Positions 1-10,864 of a stretch of DNA of 64,000 nucleotides are shown here, piece after piece. Positions within the stretch are counted from its first letter, which is position 1. Each line of letters opens with the position of its first letter. The notes beneath the pieces are model-generated. The model was given only the letters and a program-made list of their open reading frames with translations. It had not been told where the DNA came from and made no database searches. Source of the stretch: Enoplolaimus lenunculus (lineage: Eukaryota; Nematoda; Enoplea; Enoplida; Thoracostomopsidae); the NCBI GenBank assembly GCA_030248215.1, contig JASANG010003018.1, positions 155,461-219,460 on the forward strand, written 5' to 3'. The position numbers were made by a program, and so were the translations under genes.

Positions 1-2024
1 GCCTGACCAGCAAATAAACCGTTTGAATACAAATTGGGCATAATTCAATTTAATGAGGTCTCGAAGGGCACTAAGTACTAGTTGATGTACGCTTAAATTC
101 TATTTTAATACCGATAAATGATGTTAATATAGCAATCGATGTTGTACGTTCATGAAATCTCTTATATGAGAAAGTTTAGTCGCGGAATCGTAAAATTCTT
201 CTTTGTCTGTTCTTTTTTTTGGAATTCAATAACTTTTGTGGTGTTTATGGTTGGCCAAGTTTATAAATGGCATCAAGTTTTCAGGCGTTTTGTGAATTTA
301 GACAAAGAGAGACTATAAATACTTTTAACCGAGTTGACACACATTTGAAGCTTTTGGGCTTCAGTGTGCTTACTGAAATATTTTAAATTCGGTTTCTATC
401 ATCCAGCCTGCAAAAGTTACCTAGTATACACATGTGGTGATGGCGTAATGTTTCAGTATGCTGATTTTTACAAAATTTACTGATTTCTAGAATACGTAAC
501 AGCATCCTGGCAACCAGGAACGGGAATGGTTAATAGAGGAGGGCGGTAAATAGATTCTTATGGGTCAGCGGAAATTCTGTTTACACAATTTTTTTATGAT
601 TGTCGAAACTTTAATCTAACGAAGTAAATATTTTAGTCGGAGCGGTACCCTTCTCGCCGATATCCCTCAGCTGTTGTGGTTCTGACTAACAATAGACGGT
701 TAGAATAATACGAAACTGATGCTATACCCCAAAATGTCCATCTGCAATTGCTACAAATAAAACATTGTACATATAGATGCCATCCAAGCGAAAGTCTTCG
801 AGCAACGTGTTAAAAACCTATCAAATCAACCACTCAATTTAGAGCTCACAACTGGGCCTAAATGGGAAAGAAAGTTCTGCTTTAGTTCGTCAACGAAACC
901 CAAAACTTTTTGAAACTAACAATTCAACCGATTTGCTGCCATTCGTTTAGTTTGTGCTGCTGTTTATAGTAGATTCTTGTGTCTAACCACAACAACTAAC
1001 CATAGAACCTATCTTAGTTTAAAAATACTGACTGACTTCTTTCGTTGTCACAGGTTGGCTTATCATCATGTGTACCATCTTCTTGCGTGTGAACCCTGCT
1101 CAACAATACCCGTTGTGGGCTCAGGCTTCCTGTCAGTAAAGATAACAACACTGGCGGATGCCTGGCGGGAACACCCAAAATATGGCCCTTCAGTAAAGAT
1201 CAAAACTGAAATGATGTGTTCTACTTTAGTGCTAAAATAGTGTTTCGCGTGGCTTTCCCGTCTTGGCGTAGCCAAGATTTCAGTTTGAGGTGGACCACAC
1301 CATAAACGTACGTTTTTATAGTTTCTACGTAAATCAATCAGTTTTCTATTGCACGTAAGTTTATGTTTTTCTCAACCGTCGGTGGGAACCACGGTCCTTT
1401 TGGTTCCCCCTGACTACACCCTTGCTTCTCCATCACATATTTGTAGATCCGCCACTGGATAAGAAATATTTTATGTTTCAGCGATGCATATGGCTAATAA
1501 ATATGTTAGAAAAGTCTCGTGTGACTTTAATGGTGAACCCAGACCAAAATTCAAACGCTATCGCAATAAATTTAAATTGTACGAAGACCCGCGACGAAGT
1601 CAGCATTGCATTTGTGTAAATAACTGATCAGACCCAGCACAAGTTGCAATGTGTGCTGGACGCGTTGATTTTAAAGGAAAAAAAAACAGCTTTAAGCCAA
1701 ACAATGTTGAATGTTGATATTTTTAAAAATTTGTTTTCTTCTCGAACAAAGTTAACTCACTCGCTCGACGTTTTTAAATAATTTATGTAATTGGCCAACG
1801 CATCATACTATGAGCCACGAACAAACAAACTCAGCAACATATAAGCAGTTTAAAGAATATTGTGGTTTGTTGAAAAATGTCATAGGATAGGGAGGGAGTG
1901 ACTCTGAATAGCTAGGGCCCAGAGGTAATAGCGTTCCATAAAAGAATGGGCCAATGAAAACATCCGAGGCGGAACGGTTTTTTGCGAAACTACAATAGAG
2001 TAAGCTTGAGCTTTAGACTATTTT
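1..2024. other. AT-rich non-coding stretch
   Basis: I see no ORF with convincing protein character, no tRNA and no clear repeat boundary. The short ORFs here (for example 977-1,240 and 1,422-1,619) are no longer than expected by chance at this base composition. The missing 5' exons of tropomodulin could lie here or further left. I searched by eye for its upstream leucine-rich repeat exons and did not find them. Confidence 0.4.
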
Positions 2025-2165
2025 TCGCATAGGTTTAAGCTCAACCTTACGCTTAGGCTTAGGATTAGATCTAGAGGCTTTAGGTATAAATACATTCTTA
2101 CGCTTAGTTTAGGCTTGGGTTTAAGCTGTGGAATATGCATATACTTCTGTTGCGGCCCCATTTTA
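2025..2165. repeat. Dispersed TTAGGC-type repeat, degenerate copy
   Basis: This run of imperfect CTTAGG/TTAGGC hexamers (rows of 'ttacgcttaggcttagg') is followed by a GGCCCC-type end. It belongs to a family seen more than ten times in the window. The better copies are framed by inverted GGCCCATGTTA...AGGGGCC ends, so this is most likely a decayed MITE-like element and not telomere. Confidence 0.5.
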
Positions 2166-2639
2166 CACATTTGCCGAAGAATGGATAGAGGGTAAAAATT
2201 ACTCGTGATTTCAGTGCGAATATACTTCCAAAAAATATATAAACTGACTGAATTTGGTTTTCAATCAAATGTTCATAACGGATCCAGAAATTCTTGATGC
2301 GAAAGGTTGCCGAATATATAATAGTGAGGAAAGCACACGAGCGAAGTTACCGAGCCTACAACCTGAACACAATTTAATTACTAAATCCAAGCACAAATTT
2401 TTTATTTTAATCCTTGTAGGAAGAGATTACACTTGAGTGGCCCTTTAATAGTTCTCTCAGTGCATATTCTCAAATATGTATAACTCCTGTTGGTAACGGT
2501 ACAGCCGTGAGCATCAAAATTTACAATATTTGTTACAACTAACTTACCATCCTACTTTATGTAATTTCGGAGACACAAGTTTCGAATATCGTTTGGTCAA
2601 GTTGCAAATACGACTAATCGATTTAAATAAACTCAAACT

Positions 2640-2905
2640 TTCATATAACCCTTTCGCTCATAGAGTATACTACGAGCAACTAAATACAATAATGTACGAG
2701 CAATGCACACACTGTGAGCAGTGTTTAACATTTATTACATATATGCGCAGTGTAAAATCTCCACAAGACGTGAGAACCTCCTCGGGCTCGAGCGTCAAGC
2801 TCCTATAGCTCAGTGGTCATCGTAAACGCCTCCCACCCGCGAGACTAGGGATCGAATCTTGCCTTGAAATTACATATCATATGAATTCATGTGAGAAAGG
2901 GTTAA
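2640..2905 (+). repeat. tRNA-derived SINE-like element
   Basis: A tRNA-like head at about 2,799-2,863 has an A box (TAGCTCAGTGG) and a B box (GGGATCGAATC), preceded by GGGCTCGAGCGTCAAGCTCC. Similar sequence recurs at 50,275-50,460 (minus) and 60,368-60,555 (plus), including the flank around GCGCAGTGTA. Repetition beyond the tRNA body and poor stem pairing argue for a SINE and against a working tRNA gene. Confidence 0.5.
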
Positions 2906-3691
2906 TAGCCCGTCTAAGTGTATGGTGCACTCGTGGTGGAGATTTCATACATATGAACTTTTACTTTTATTCAAGTCTTTCTTATGAACACATTTTAAAT
3001 CAAACTGTTAACATGTATGTATACACATTACTTATAATTGAACAAAGAAAATTGGCTAATAAACCAAAGACATATAACCAGTATCGGGCCTTTTGTGCCT
3101 AATGCTTTAATACGCCAAAATTCTAAAATATATACCGGTATATGCGGGATTCTAAATTAAGTATTTGTAGTCGAACATATAATAAATTAGCTCAAGTCTG
3201 GAACTGTGCAGACTGTCGCACAAATATCGAAATCAAAATTTTTGAAGTATTTTTGAGTTGTCTAAGTCTTCAATTTAAATGGGAAGCTTTTGTCGTTTTG
3301 TGAAGGCGTTTACGACTGCAAACCCATAGCCAATGCCCTGAAATGATTAGCTTCTGTAGATAACTCTTTACCACTCACTAGAATATTTTTCAACCTTCAA
3401 ATGGTAATAATTAGAAATCACAAAGTGGCGCCTTGAAATTTTCTGACTGAACAAGTTGGATTGGTATAATAAAACAGCATAAATAAATCTACTCCAAATT
3501 ACATTTACGAATCAAATAGAACGCGCTGAATCCAATAAACAATTGTCACAAACTTGTCCGAACCCATAACCGCAAGCTAATAGCACAAGAAACAATGAAG
3601 CAAGCATTGCCGCTACACTAAAGTCTTCGGTTTCATATTTCTATACTTTTGCCTTGAGATAAACTAAACATTGTCATACTTGATACAACTG
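2906..3691. other. Non-coding, no feature recognised
   Basis: AT-rich sequence with no supported ORF, RNA or repeat. Confidence 0.35.
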
Positions 3692-3880
3692 TGGGCCCAT
3701 GCTAACTACAGGGACTACCAACTGAACCAAACCGAAGCCTGAACCCGAGTCTGACCTAAGTCTATCATAAGCGCCTAATCGTAAGCATAAACGTAAGTCT
3801 AAATCTAAGCCTAAACGTCAGTCTGAGCCTCATTCTAAGCTTCTCAGGCTCTATTTGCCTAACCCCATGTTCTAAAATAG
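3692..3880. repeat. Dispersed TTAGGC-type repeat
   Basis: Starts with GGGCCCATGCTAACTACAGG, the end motif of the TTAGGC-bearing MITE-like family. It continues with many degenerate CTAAGC/CCTAA hexamers up to about 3,880. Confidence 0.5.
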
Positions 3881-4305
3881 GAGTGTATTAATATGAGTCC
3901 AACTGCGTATGAGTTTCGGTTTATAATGCATATTTTCTTCAAACATCACAAGGGCTACTGCTGCCACCAAGAAAACACTATCATTTTACAAGCCTGGCCT
4001 TGTCGAGTACGTAGTTTAAGTACCGTTCTTTTTAATTTGAGACATACTATAGATATAGGGTTGTTGGGTGAGGCTTTGCCGCGACGTACTTACTTGCGAA
4101 GCGTCTGGAAACATAATTTGTTTCAATTCTGTGTATTTCAACAGCGATCTATCCTACGAATCCGGGCATTTTGACGAAATGTTGGCGCATCTGTTATGAT
4201 CAAGTACAACTTGTTCTAAAACGAGGATAAGAGTATCGTGCGCTAACACCTAACCATTTGACAAATGGGTCGTCTCAAATTTAAGTCGATTTCTAAAGCA
4301 AACTA

Positions 4306-4514
4306 CACTGCAAAAAATGGTGAGTCAAATTGACTCCCTCCGAAATAGGCTCTACGGGACTACACAGACTGAGTCAAATTCGACTCCGCCAGAGTCAAAC
4401 GTGCGACTCAGTGAGCCGAATTTGGCTCTGGCGGAGTCGAATTTGACTCAGTTTGTGTAGTCCCGTATAGCCTATTTCGGAGAGAGTCAATTTGACTCAC
4501 CATTTTTTGCAGTG
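4306..4514. repeat. 209-bp hairpin MITE, TA target duplication
   Basis: The whole element is nearly self-complementary. It begins CACTGCAAAAAATGGTGAGT and ends with the inverse of that, and TA flanks both ends. A second copy of the same length lies at 10,369-10,577 and a half copy at 39,422-39,525. CACTG ends plus TA duplication point to a Tc1/mariner-like source. It is non-coding. Confidence 0.85.
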
Positions 4515-4646
4515 TACTAATTATATTCGCAACCAAGAAATTCAAAACGTACTATGCTTTATTAATGGAACAAATTGCCACTGAAGCAAATATCCGATTA
4601 ATCCTACAGTTTTTTCTGTATATACGCAACTGTATTTAAATTTCAG

Positions 4647-4790
4647 CCTTTGCTCGAAGTAATTGCAACAAATACTACGTTGAAGAAACTGAACATCGAA
4701 ACCAATTATTTAACGGGTGAATTTTTAGCTCGGTTATTTGAAGCAATAAATGTTCAACAGACGCTTGAAGAAGTTCATGCCGCTAACCAG
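4647..4790 (+). CDS. Tropomodulin exon, LRR
   Basis: 144 nt, phase 0 to 0, between acceptor TTTCAG and donor CAG|GTTGGT. It encodes 48 residues from PLLEVIATNTTLKK to EEVHAANQ, one alpha/beta leucine-rich repeat and the start of the next. This is the first tropomodulin exon found in the window. Confidence 0.85.
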
Positions 4791-7700
4791 GTTGGTTTCA
4801 ATGTTTTGTGTTTTCTGTTTGACTGAAGGTATAAAAATAATGGGCTGGGCTCTTGTTCGCCGAAAAAGACCTGCATAACCCAAAGCCTTTTCTTGAGTCT
4901 TTTCGTAAGCGTAACGTTAAACATTAACTTTGAATGCGAAGAAAAATGTATTAGATCCGAATGATCGTTGTACTATATAGTTTTTTATTAGTGCTACGGT
5001 GACGAATAACGAAACAGCTACAAGTATAACCTAACCATAACTCGAACGCGCGGTCTTTACTGTCAGAAATTTCTGGAATCGCCATTGTAGTTAATGTTGA
5101 AGTTAACAAATTCACTGGAACAGAATTTGCTTATAAACTAGTATATGCAACTCAGCGCGGCAGGTAGTGCTAACTACATGTTAGAGATTACAAGAAAAAT
5201 CTCAATGGACGCACGGAATAATTTTAATAAATTTTATGGGATCAGACCTTATTTCTCTTGTCAAAGCCTTCTAGTCCTCCGTTGTTTGTGGTGCCTGTTA
5301 AGACTTCCTTACAAGCCGAAAAGCTTTTTTGTGTATTGTGTTAATACATTTTTCGTTTCAGGGGACAACGTTCAGCACACAGTCTGAAATGGATATTGGA
5401 AAAGCTATATGTGAAAACAAATCATTGGTCAAAGTTGGAATTACGTTTCGCAAACATGAAGTCAGGATAAAGGTTGATCAAGCTCTGTTAAGGAACAACG
5501 AATACAGTAAGTTAATTATTTACTGATCGTATAAACTTGTGAAATCAAATCTTCATCGTCGAGCCAATACTTTGACTAAGACTTCGCAAAGATTTAAGCT
5601 CTATTTTAAGTGTATATTTTGCTTACAACATTGACGTCATATTTAGCTGTTAATTATGTTTAAACCTTTAGGTTTTGTAACTTATCGCATCATGTGTTTT
5701 TCGGCAAAACATAACAGCTTTCCCAAAGCGGGAATTTTTAAATTTTGTGACTTGTGAGAGACCAGGACATTGACCTTGCATTTAAAATACAACACTGCAT
5801 GGTTACAAACTGCGAAATATGCAGAAAACTATATTTAGCTCAAAAATACCATTTTTTCCAGCGATTTTTATTGGTGCACTGATTGACTGCGGTCTAATTG
5901 TGCACAGTAGTAATTGGAGACCAGTCGTAGTGGGACTACATTTATTGAGCGAAGCTCGAACACACGTAAGCAATTAAGGTAATATGCAAATTAGTTGTTT
6001 GCTAACTATTCATTTGTCGGTTTTGGGGTTTGTAAGCAATTTCCTCAGATTCCTCGCACCCAAAAACCCTTCAGCCACCTAAATTTTTTTGGAATAATTT
6101 AAAAAGTCCTACTATTGTCTTGTCAATTAAGCTAATGTGCAAATTTAGCTATTAGCTAACTATTCTGTTATCGGTTTTGGATGTTTGTAAACTATTTTTC
6201 AAATTGCTTGCACCCAAAAACCCTTTAGTGCTGAAATTATATTGCTTTTAACCATAATAATTAGTGAATATTGTAAAAAGTCCTAATTTAGGCTAATAAA
6301 CTATGATAATATGCAAATTATCTATTAGCTAGCTGCTCAAGTATCGGTTTTGGAGGTTTGTAAACACTCTACGCGGATTCTTCGCACCCAAAAACCCTTT
6401 AATGCTAAAAATAGATTGCTTCTAACTGTAATAATTAGTGAAATATTGTGGAAAGACCTAATTTAGGCTTAATTAATTATGCAAATTAGCCTGTAGCTAA
6501 TAAACGGGTTAAAATTTTAAAACCCTAATGCGAGGTTAACACCCCAGGATAATTGGCTTTCAAACAAAAAAAAATTCTCAAAATCGGTTGAGTCGTTCCT
6601 GAGATTCTTTTCGGACGGACACCCGGACAGACGGACAGACGGACGGACGGACATCCACCTTTCGACCCCCAAGTACAAAACATAAAACGCTTCGCGAAAC
6701 TCCGAGCTTCGCTCCGAGTTTCGCTTCGCTCAATTAGGATTTCAGGACCCAAAGATGATGTTTAAGTGGTCTAAAATCATATCATTGATCAATGCGGGAG
6801 CAAGGACTTTATTAGCGCATATTGCAAGATGGAGTCAAAATCTCTATACGGGGATTAAAAGTGTCATATTGTATATTTACTGTGGAGCAAATGTATAATA
6901 TGTAGTATTGTATTGGGAAGTAAAAATACGATATGGTATTTTTACTGGAAAGTAAATTTTCAGGAGAGCAAAAATACTTTAAGATTTTGGCTGCCTTGTT
7001 TTCCCTGCTGTCCAAGCTGTCCCAGCTGCCATGCTGCTTCAGCTGTCCTGCTTCTTTCCGGTTGTCCTGCTGTTCCCATTGTCCTTGCTGTCCTGCTGTC
7101 CCGGTCATTCTAGTTTCCAGGCTGTCTTACACACCCGGTCGTCTACTGCTGACCTGAGTGTTCTGCTTCCCTGGCGGTCCTGCTGTTCCGACTGTCCTGT
7201 TGTGCAGACTGTCATACTGTCAAGGCTGTCCAGCTGTCCCTGCTATACCAGTTGTCAAGCTGCCATGGATGTAGGTATTATTATCTTGACTGTCCTGCTG
7301 TCCCGAACGTCCTGCCGTGTGCGGTAAGGCCTGTCGTATGATTCCAGCATTCCTGCAATCCCGACTGTGTCCTACGATACGGCTGTCATGCTGTACCGGC
7401 TGTCCTGCTGTCCCGACTGCCCTGCAGTCCGAGCCGTCTTGCTGTCTGGCGTATCCTGCAACCCTGGCTCTCCTGCTGTGCCGACTGTTATGCTGTCTCT
7501 GCTGCTCTGCTGTCCCGGCTGTACCGCAGTCCGGGCTGTCCTGTAATTCGGCTCTCCCAGCTCTACTGTAGTTCGGGCTGTCCTGCTATCCGGCTATCTC
7601 GGCTGTTCTGCTGTCCTGACCGTCCTACAGTGTGCGGTCAGGCCTGTCCTATTGTCCATTTAGGGTGCACCACTTTTTGCAAAACCTGAGTAGCAAGAGC

Positions 7701-7934
7701 GGTTCACATTCACTGTTTCAGTCTGTTGTTTTTGGGACAATGGGACTGTTACCATTGGCAAGATTTGTATTTCTATTATCCAAGTTCTGAAATCTACATA
7801 TGCATTTCACTGTAAATTAATTTAGTAGCAAAGGCATATGCAGTTTCAAATTAAATACATTTTTTATTTTAGGAAGAATTCGTCGCCGGGAAGAAGCAAA
7901 GCGCAGAGCAACCGAAGAAACACAAAAACAGTAA
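4647..7934 (+). CDS. Tropomodulin, 3' part (three exons)
   Basis: Tropomodulins cap the slow-growing (pointed) ends of actin filaments in the cytoplasm. The three exons are 4,647-4,790, 5,362-5,506 and 7,873-7,934 (stop TAA at 7,932-7,934), with phases 0, 0 and 1 agreeing at both junctions. They encode the last leucine-rich repeats (TTLKKLNIETNYLTG, then EALxxN-type helices), the segment around SEMDIGKAICENKSLVKVG and the strongly basic C-terminus RRIRRREEAKRRATEE. Both the LRR order and the exon join match the C-terminal half of vertebrate tropomodulins. About 116 codons are visible, and the remaining two thirds must lie left of the window or in a long intron. The basic tail is longer than in vertebrate homologues. 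The last intron (2.4 kb) is packed with tandem repeats. I do not assign a paralogue number. Confidence 0.85.
5362..5506 (+). CDS. Tropomodulin exon, final LRR segment
   Basis: 145 nt, entered in phase 0 after acceptor TTTCAG and left in phase 1 at donor ACA|GTAAGT. It encodes GTTFSTQSEMDIGK through LLRNNEY, corresponding to the region that follows the 'DNQ' position of vertebrate tropomodulin. Confidence 0.85.
5980..6500. repeat. Intronic tandem repeat, ~3 units of 154-172 bp
   Basis: Three units share ATGCAAATTAG, CGGTTTTGG.GGTTTGTAA and GCACCCAAAAACCC, with the CGGTTTTGG motif at about 6,018, 6,172 and 6,344. A fourth unit breaks off near 6,500. It lies in the last tropomodulin intron. Confidence 0.65.
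6535..6760. repeat. Dispersed repeat with GGACAGAC microsatellite
   Basis: Contains AAATCGGTTGAGTCGTTCC, then a short (GGAC/GGACAGAC) run at about 6,613-6,650, then a palindromic GCTTCGC/GCGAAGC block. The pattern resembles tails of dispersed retroposed repeats in other animals, but I cannot name the family. Confidence 0.4.
6985..7660. repeat. CTGTCC-core minisatellite
   Basis: Some 670 bp of degenerate 9-11 bp units built on GCTGTCCTGCTGTCCC. It produces several overlapping Ser/Cys/Leu-rich ORFs in both directions, which I treat as repeat artefacts. The same TGTCCC/GGGACA core recurs at 35.7, 36.8, 38.3, 43.8-44.6, 54.2 and 56.2 kb. Confidence 0.8.
7873..7934 (+). CDS. Tropomodulin last coding exon
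   Basis: Acceptor TTTTAG at 7,872. The first two bases complete the split AGA codon from 5,506, giving a 20-residue basic, Glu-containing tail and then TAA. Phase agreement and the typical position of a basic tail support it. Confidence 0.8.
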
Positions 7935-8290
7935 AATATCCGTAATTTAAGGAAGTACTTTATGTGTAATATGAGGCGTAGCAACGGAACCGAGAACGAG
8001 AGCGATCAGCCTAGCGCACGAAGCGAGCCAGAAGCCAAACGCAATTCTCTGACAAAAAATTGCATGTATACAAGGCTTTTCTTCTTAAATGCTGCTGCGA
8101 GAACCTATGCCTTCCGTCTTGCTGCGCCCCTGGGTGTAATATATATTTAATGTATTTTCGTTGCCCTAACGGGGTCGGTACAATTGAACTTGGCATTATA
8201 TAATTGTGAAGCATATAACAAAACAATTTCAATATAGCAAACCGATTAAACAGCAAAAACTTTTTAGATTTCATTGCTTCCTAATGGTTG

Positions 8291-8296
8291 AATAAA
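8291..8296 (+). terminator. Candidate poly(A) signal of tropomodulin
   Basis: AATAAA lies 357 bp past the tropomodulin stop codon and is the first perfect hexamer downstream. The position is plausible for a 3' UTR of about 380 nt. Nothing else tests it. Confidence 0.4.
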
Positions 8297-9185
8297 TTGT
8301 TCGAATTCACACTTTAGGCCATTGTCATTGTCGTTTGATTTGTCAATTAATTTTGCGTTTAACCGATTTGCTTCGTGTAATGCCTAGTATACGGTAACTG
8401 TTTCAGAAGTTCAAGCCTTAAACTAATAAGTTAAACATATTGCGAAAAAAACAGCTTAAGCTATACATTGAGTAGAAAAATGTGATAAAATTTAAAGCTT
8501 CGCAATGCTAAATACTTACGTGTCGTTTTCTGTTTTACTTTTATGCTCTAAAAATTGCTTGTCTTAATTGGTTTAAAATTATTTAAAAACAACCTCTATA
8601 ACAACGATTCTAAACCGATGCGTGGTTATTAAGTTTATTGTAGATTCGAAGGTACATCTTTTAGTTATTATTTGAGCTGAAAGTGATTAAAACGTTTTGA
8701 AAATGCGCTACATAAAGGCTTGCAATCGTATAGCCTCCATTAAGAAATTCTTACTCAAAAAGTCTCAAATTTTGCTGAGATTTGAGTGCCTGAATGTAAG
8801 GCTTTGTTATGGTGACACAAAATTGGACTTAATTGTAACTTTCCTGAGAACGTCCGAAATTCCGTAGAGATTTGACCAATAGAATGCTAAGCTTTAAAGA
8901 TTTAATTGCCATTGAGTGAGACGTAGATTGAGCGTAACTTAAGTAATAGCTTAGCTACGTCTTATTTTGATGTATCAGCTCAATACGCATTTTGAAACGT
9001 ATCAACTGTGATGTGGAATTCGTGGTTTTAGTGCCGCCAAATTTTGGTAAGCAATCTAAAAGGAACATATGCTGTTGAAATTATAATCTACAAACGAAAT
9101 ATACAACATTCGTGTGGGTAATGATTAAGGAAATTTTTATAATTACGTTAATTAATAATATTAATGCGGACGTGTAATGATTGTG
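8297..9185. other. Convergent intergenic region
   Basis: Separates tropomodulin (+) from the minus-strand gene to the right. I see no ORF or repeat. TTTATT near 8,633 could be the poly(A) signal (AATAAA on the minus strand) of the minus-strand gene. Confidence 0.35.
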
Positions 9186-9837
9186 TCAACTATAATCATT
9201 GCCTCTTCGCCAAGCACCAGAGCCCCCTAAATATCGGTATGCAGAACGTAACCGAGCGTGTGATTTAGTACGTTTGTGAAAGTACCGCTTTGTTCTCCGT
9301 AAAGCCAATATAAGATCATTATCGCCTGCGGACTTATTTTTAATTGCAGCCCAAATGAAATTTCTCCGCACCTTACCGTTAATGCGTGCTGTAAGTATAG
9401 GATTCGATTCAGCTAAGCTTCCTGCCCAATACGCGAGTTCACCGAGTACGTCTCGTCCCCGTTGACTCATTTGTTTACCGTATTTCATTGCAAGCGCAGA
9501 TGCCTTGCGTAAGCGATGTTTGGACAGTGCTAAAGCGTCATATTTGCTTAGCCCAAGTAACTGATCAGTGTTTTCACATGTTTCATTATCAACTACGCCT
9601 ATAAAAGGTAACAATTTCGCAGTTAAGGCTTTTGTTAGGTTCATTTTAATTAAATCATCGCTGGTTAAAAATCGAAGCTCTACTTGTAAGCCAATTGTGA
9701 CACCGGAATCTGAGCTATCACACGACCCGTTGAGCAGTAATCCTTCCGTTGTAATGATTCGCTCTGTAATACTTTGAACATTGGCGTCTGAAACAAACTT
9801 ATGCTTTACGTCTGTAAAGGTGGCTTTGCTCTCACAC
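9186..9837 (-). CDS. Probable 3' exon of a minus-strand gene, unknown domain
   Basis: An open frame on the minus strand runs from an acceptor-like TTTTTAG at 9,838 to a stop at 9,186. That is about 216 codons, beginning CESKATFTDVKHKF and ending GGSGAWRRGNDYS. The first ATG is at 9,644, but the frame is clearly open upstream of it. Two potential N-glycosylation sites (NGSC, NLTK), Cys residues and an IGLQVELRF beta-strand-like segment suggest an extracellular fold. The C-terminal 60 residues are very basic. I recognise no family. It lies 1 kb downstream, on the same strand, of the cysteine-repeat ORF and could be its last exon. However, the donor I see at 10,867 (phase 1) does not match the phase-0 acceptor here, so a linking exon would be needed. 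Confidence 0.45.
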
Positions 9838-10368
9838 TAAAAATTCTTTTTTTGCTGACATGCTACTGTGGTCGTTAGGGCGCAACTGACGCTGAGCCAG
9901 AGCTGGAGGTCAGCAAAATTTGCCGGAACCTGAGCCGGCGGTAATGCCTGTGGTGAAGCAAAATTACGCAGTTGAACCAATATTACTTTGCCAATATTAA
10001 CAAATATCCGTAAAGTGAAGTCAAAATTTTGGTCTGGGCTTATTTTTTAAGATATCCATACCGACAACCAACTTTTGAAAATTGCATTAAAACTTCAGAC
10101 CAAATTCATTAAACGTTTCAATTTTGTAAAACATTAAGAAATTTCACTCCGAAATTGCCGAAACCTCTGGCAAAAATTCAAACTACATGTTTGTGCCATC
10201 ATATAATGCAAAATTATGCCTTCTTTCGTATATGACTGGCTCAAAATTCTATTTATCTGTTTTTGTTCCAAAAGTTAAGTATTTACTTAAAGCGCCGGTT
10301 TTAGTTACTACATAAGCATAACTTAAAGAAACAGTTAAGTAATATTTGACAAAACCGTCCAATAGTTA

Positions 10369-10577
10369 CACTGCCAAAAATGCCGAGTCAAATGGACTCC
10401 CTCCGAAATCGGCTCTACGGGATTGCACAAACTGAGTCAAATTCGATTCCGCCAGGGCCAAACCTGCGACTAAGTGAGCCGAATTTGATTCTGGCGGAGT
10501 CGAATTTGACACAGTTTGTGTAGTCCTGTAGAGCCTATTTCGGAGAGAGTCAATTTGACTCACCATTTTTTTCAGTG
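10369..10577. repeat. 209-bp hairpin MITE, second copy
   Basis: Same length, ends and internal palindrome as the element at 4,306-4,514, again flanked by TA. It has several base changes, so it is an older or independently decayed copy. It lies between the two minus-strand coding segments. Confidence 0.85.
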
Positions 10578-10864
10578 TACGCGGGAAAAATAATTCTAAT
10601 TTGGGTGTGAAGTTGATCAAAGATTGAAATTTTTGATATGCAAGCAAATGTCAAAAAAGATACAGAGTAAACACCTTGCAAGCGAACCAAGCGAGAAGCC
10701 AACGATGTTTTTGTATTTAAGTTTTTAAGTTCTACACGAAATTTTATCACTTCTTTGGAACAAGCTTAGTGGTTTACGCGACACCAATCATTTCTCTACC
10801 AAGTGTCGACAGCAAACACATGATGCCCCCGTTCCTGCATGCCTGCCAGCCGATATATACGTTT

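Noticed and set aside
2799-2863. Functional tRNA gene
   Set aside because: A and B boxes are present but stems do not pair well, and the surrounding sequence is itself repeated, which fits a SINE.
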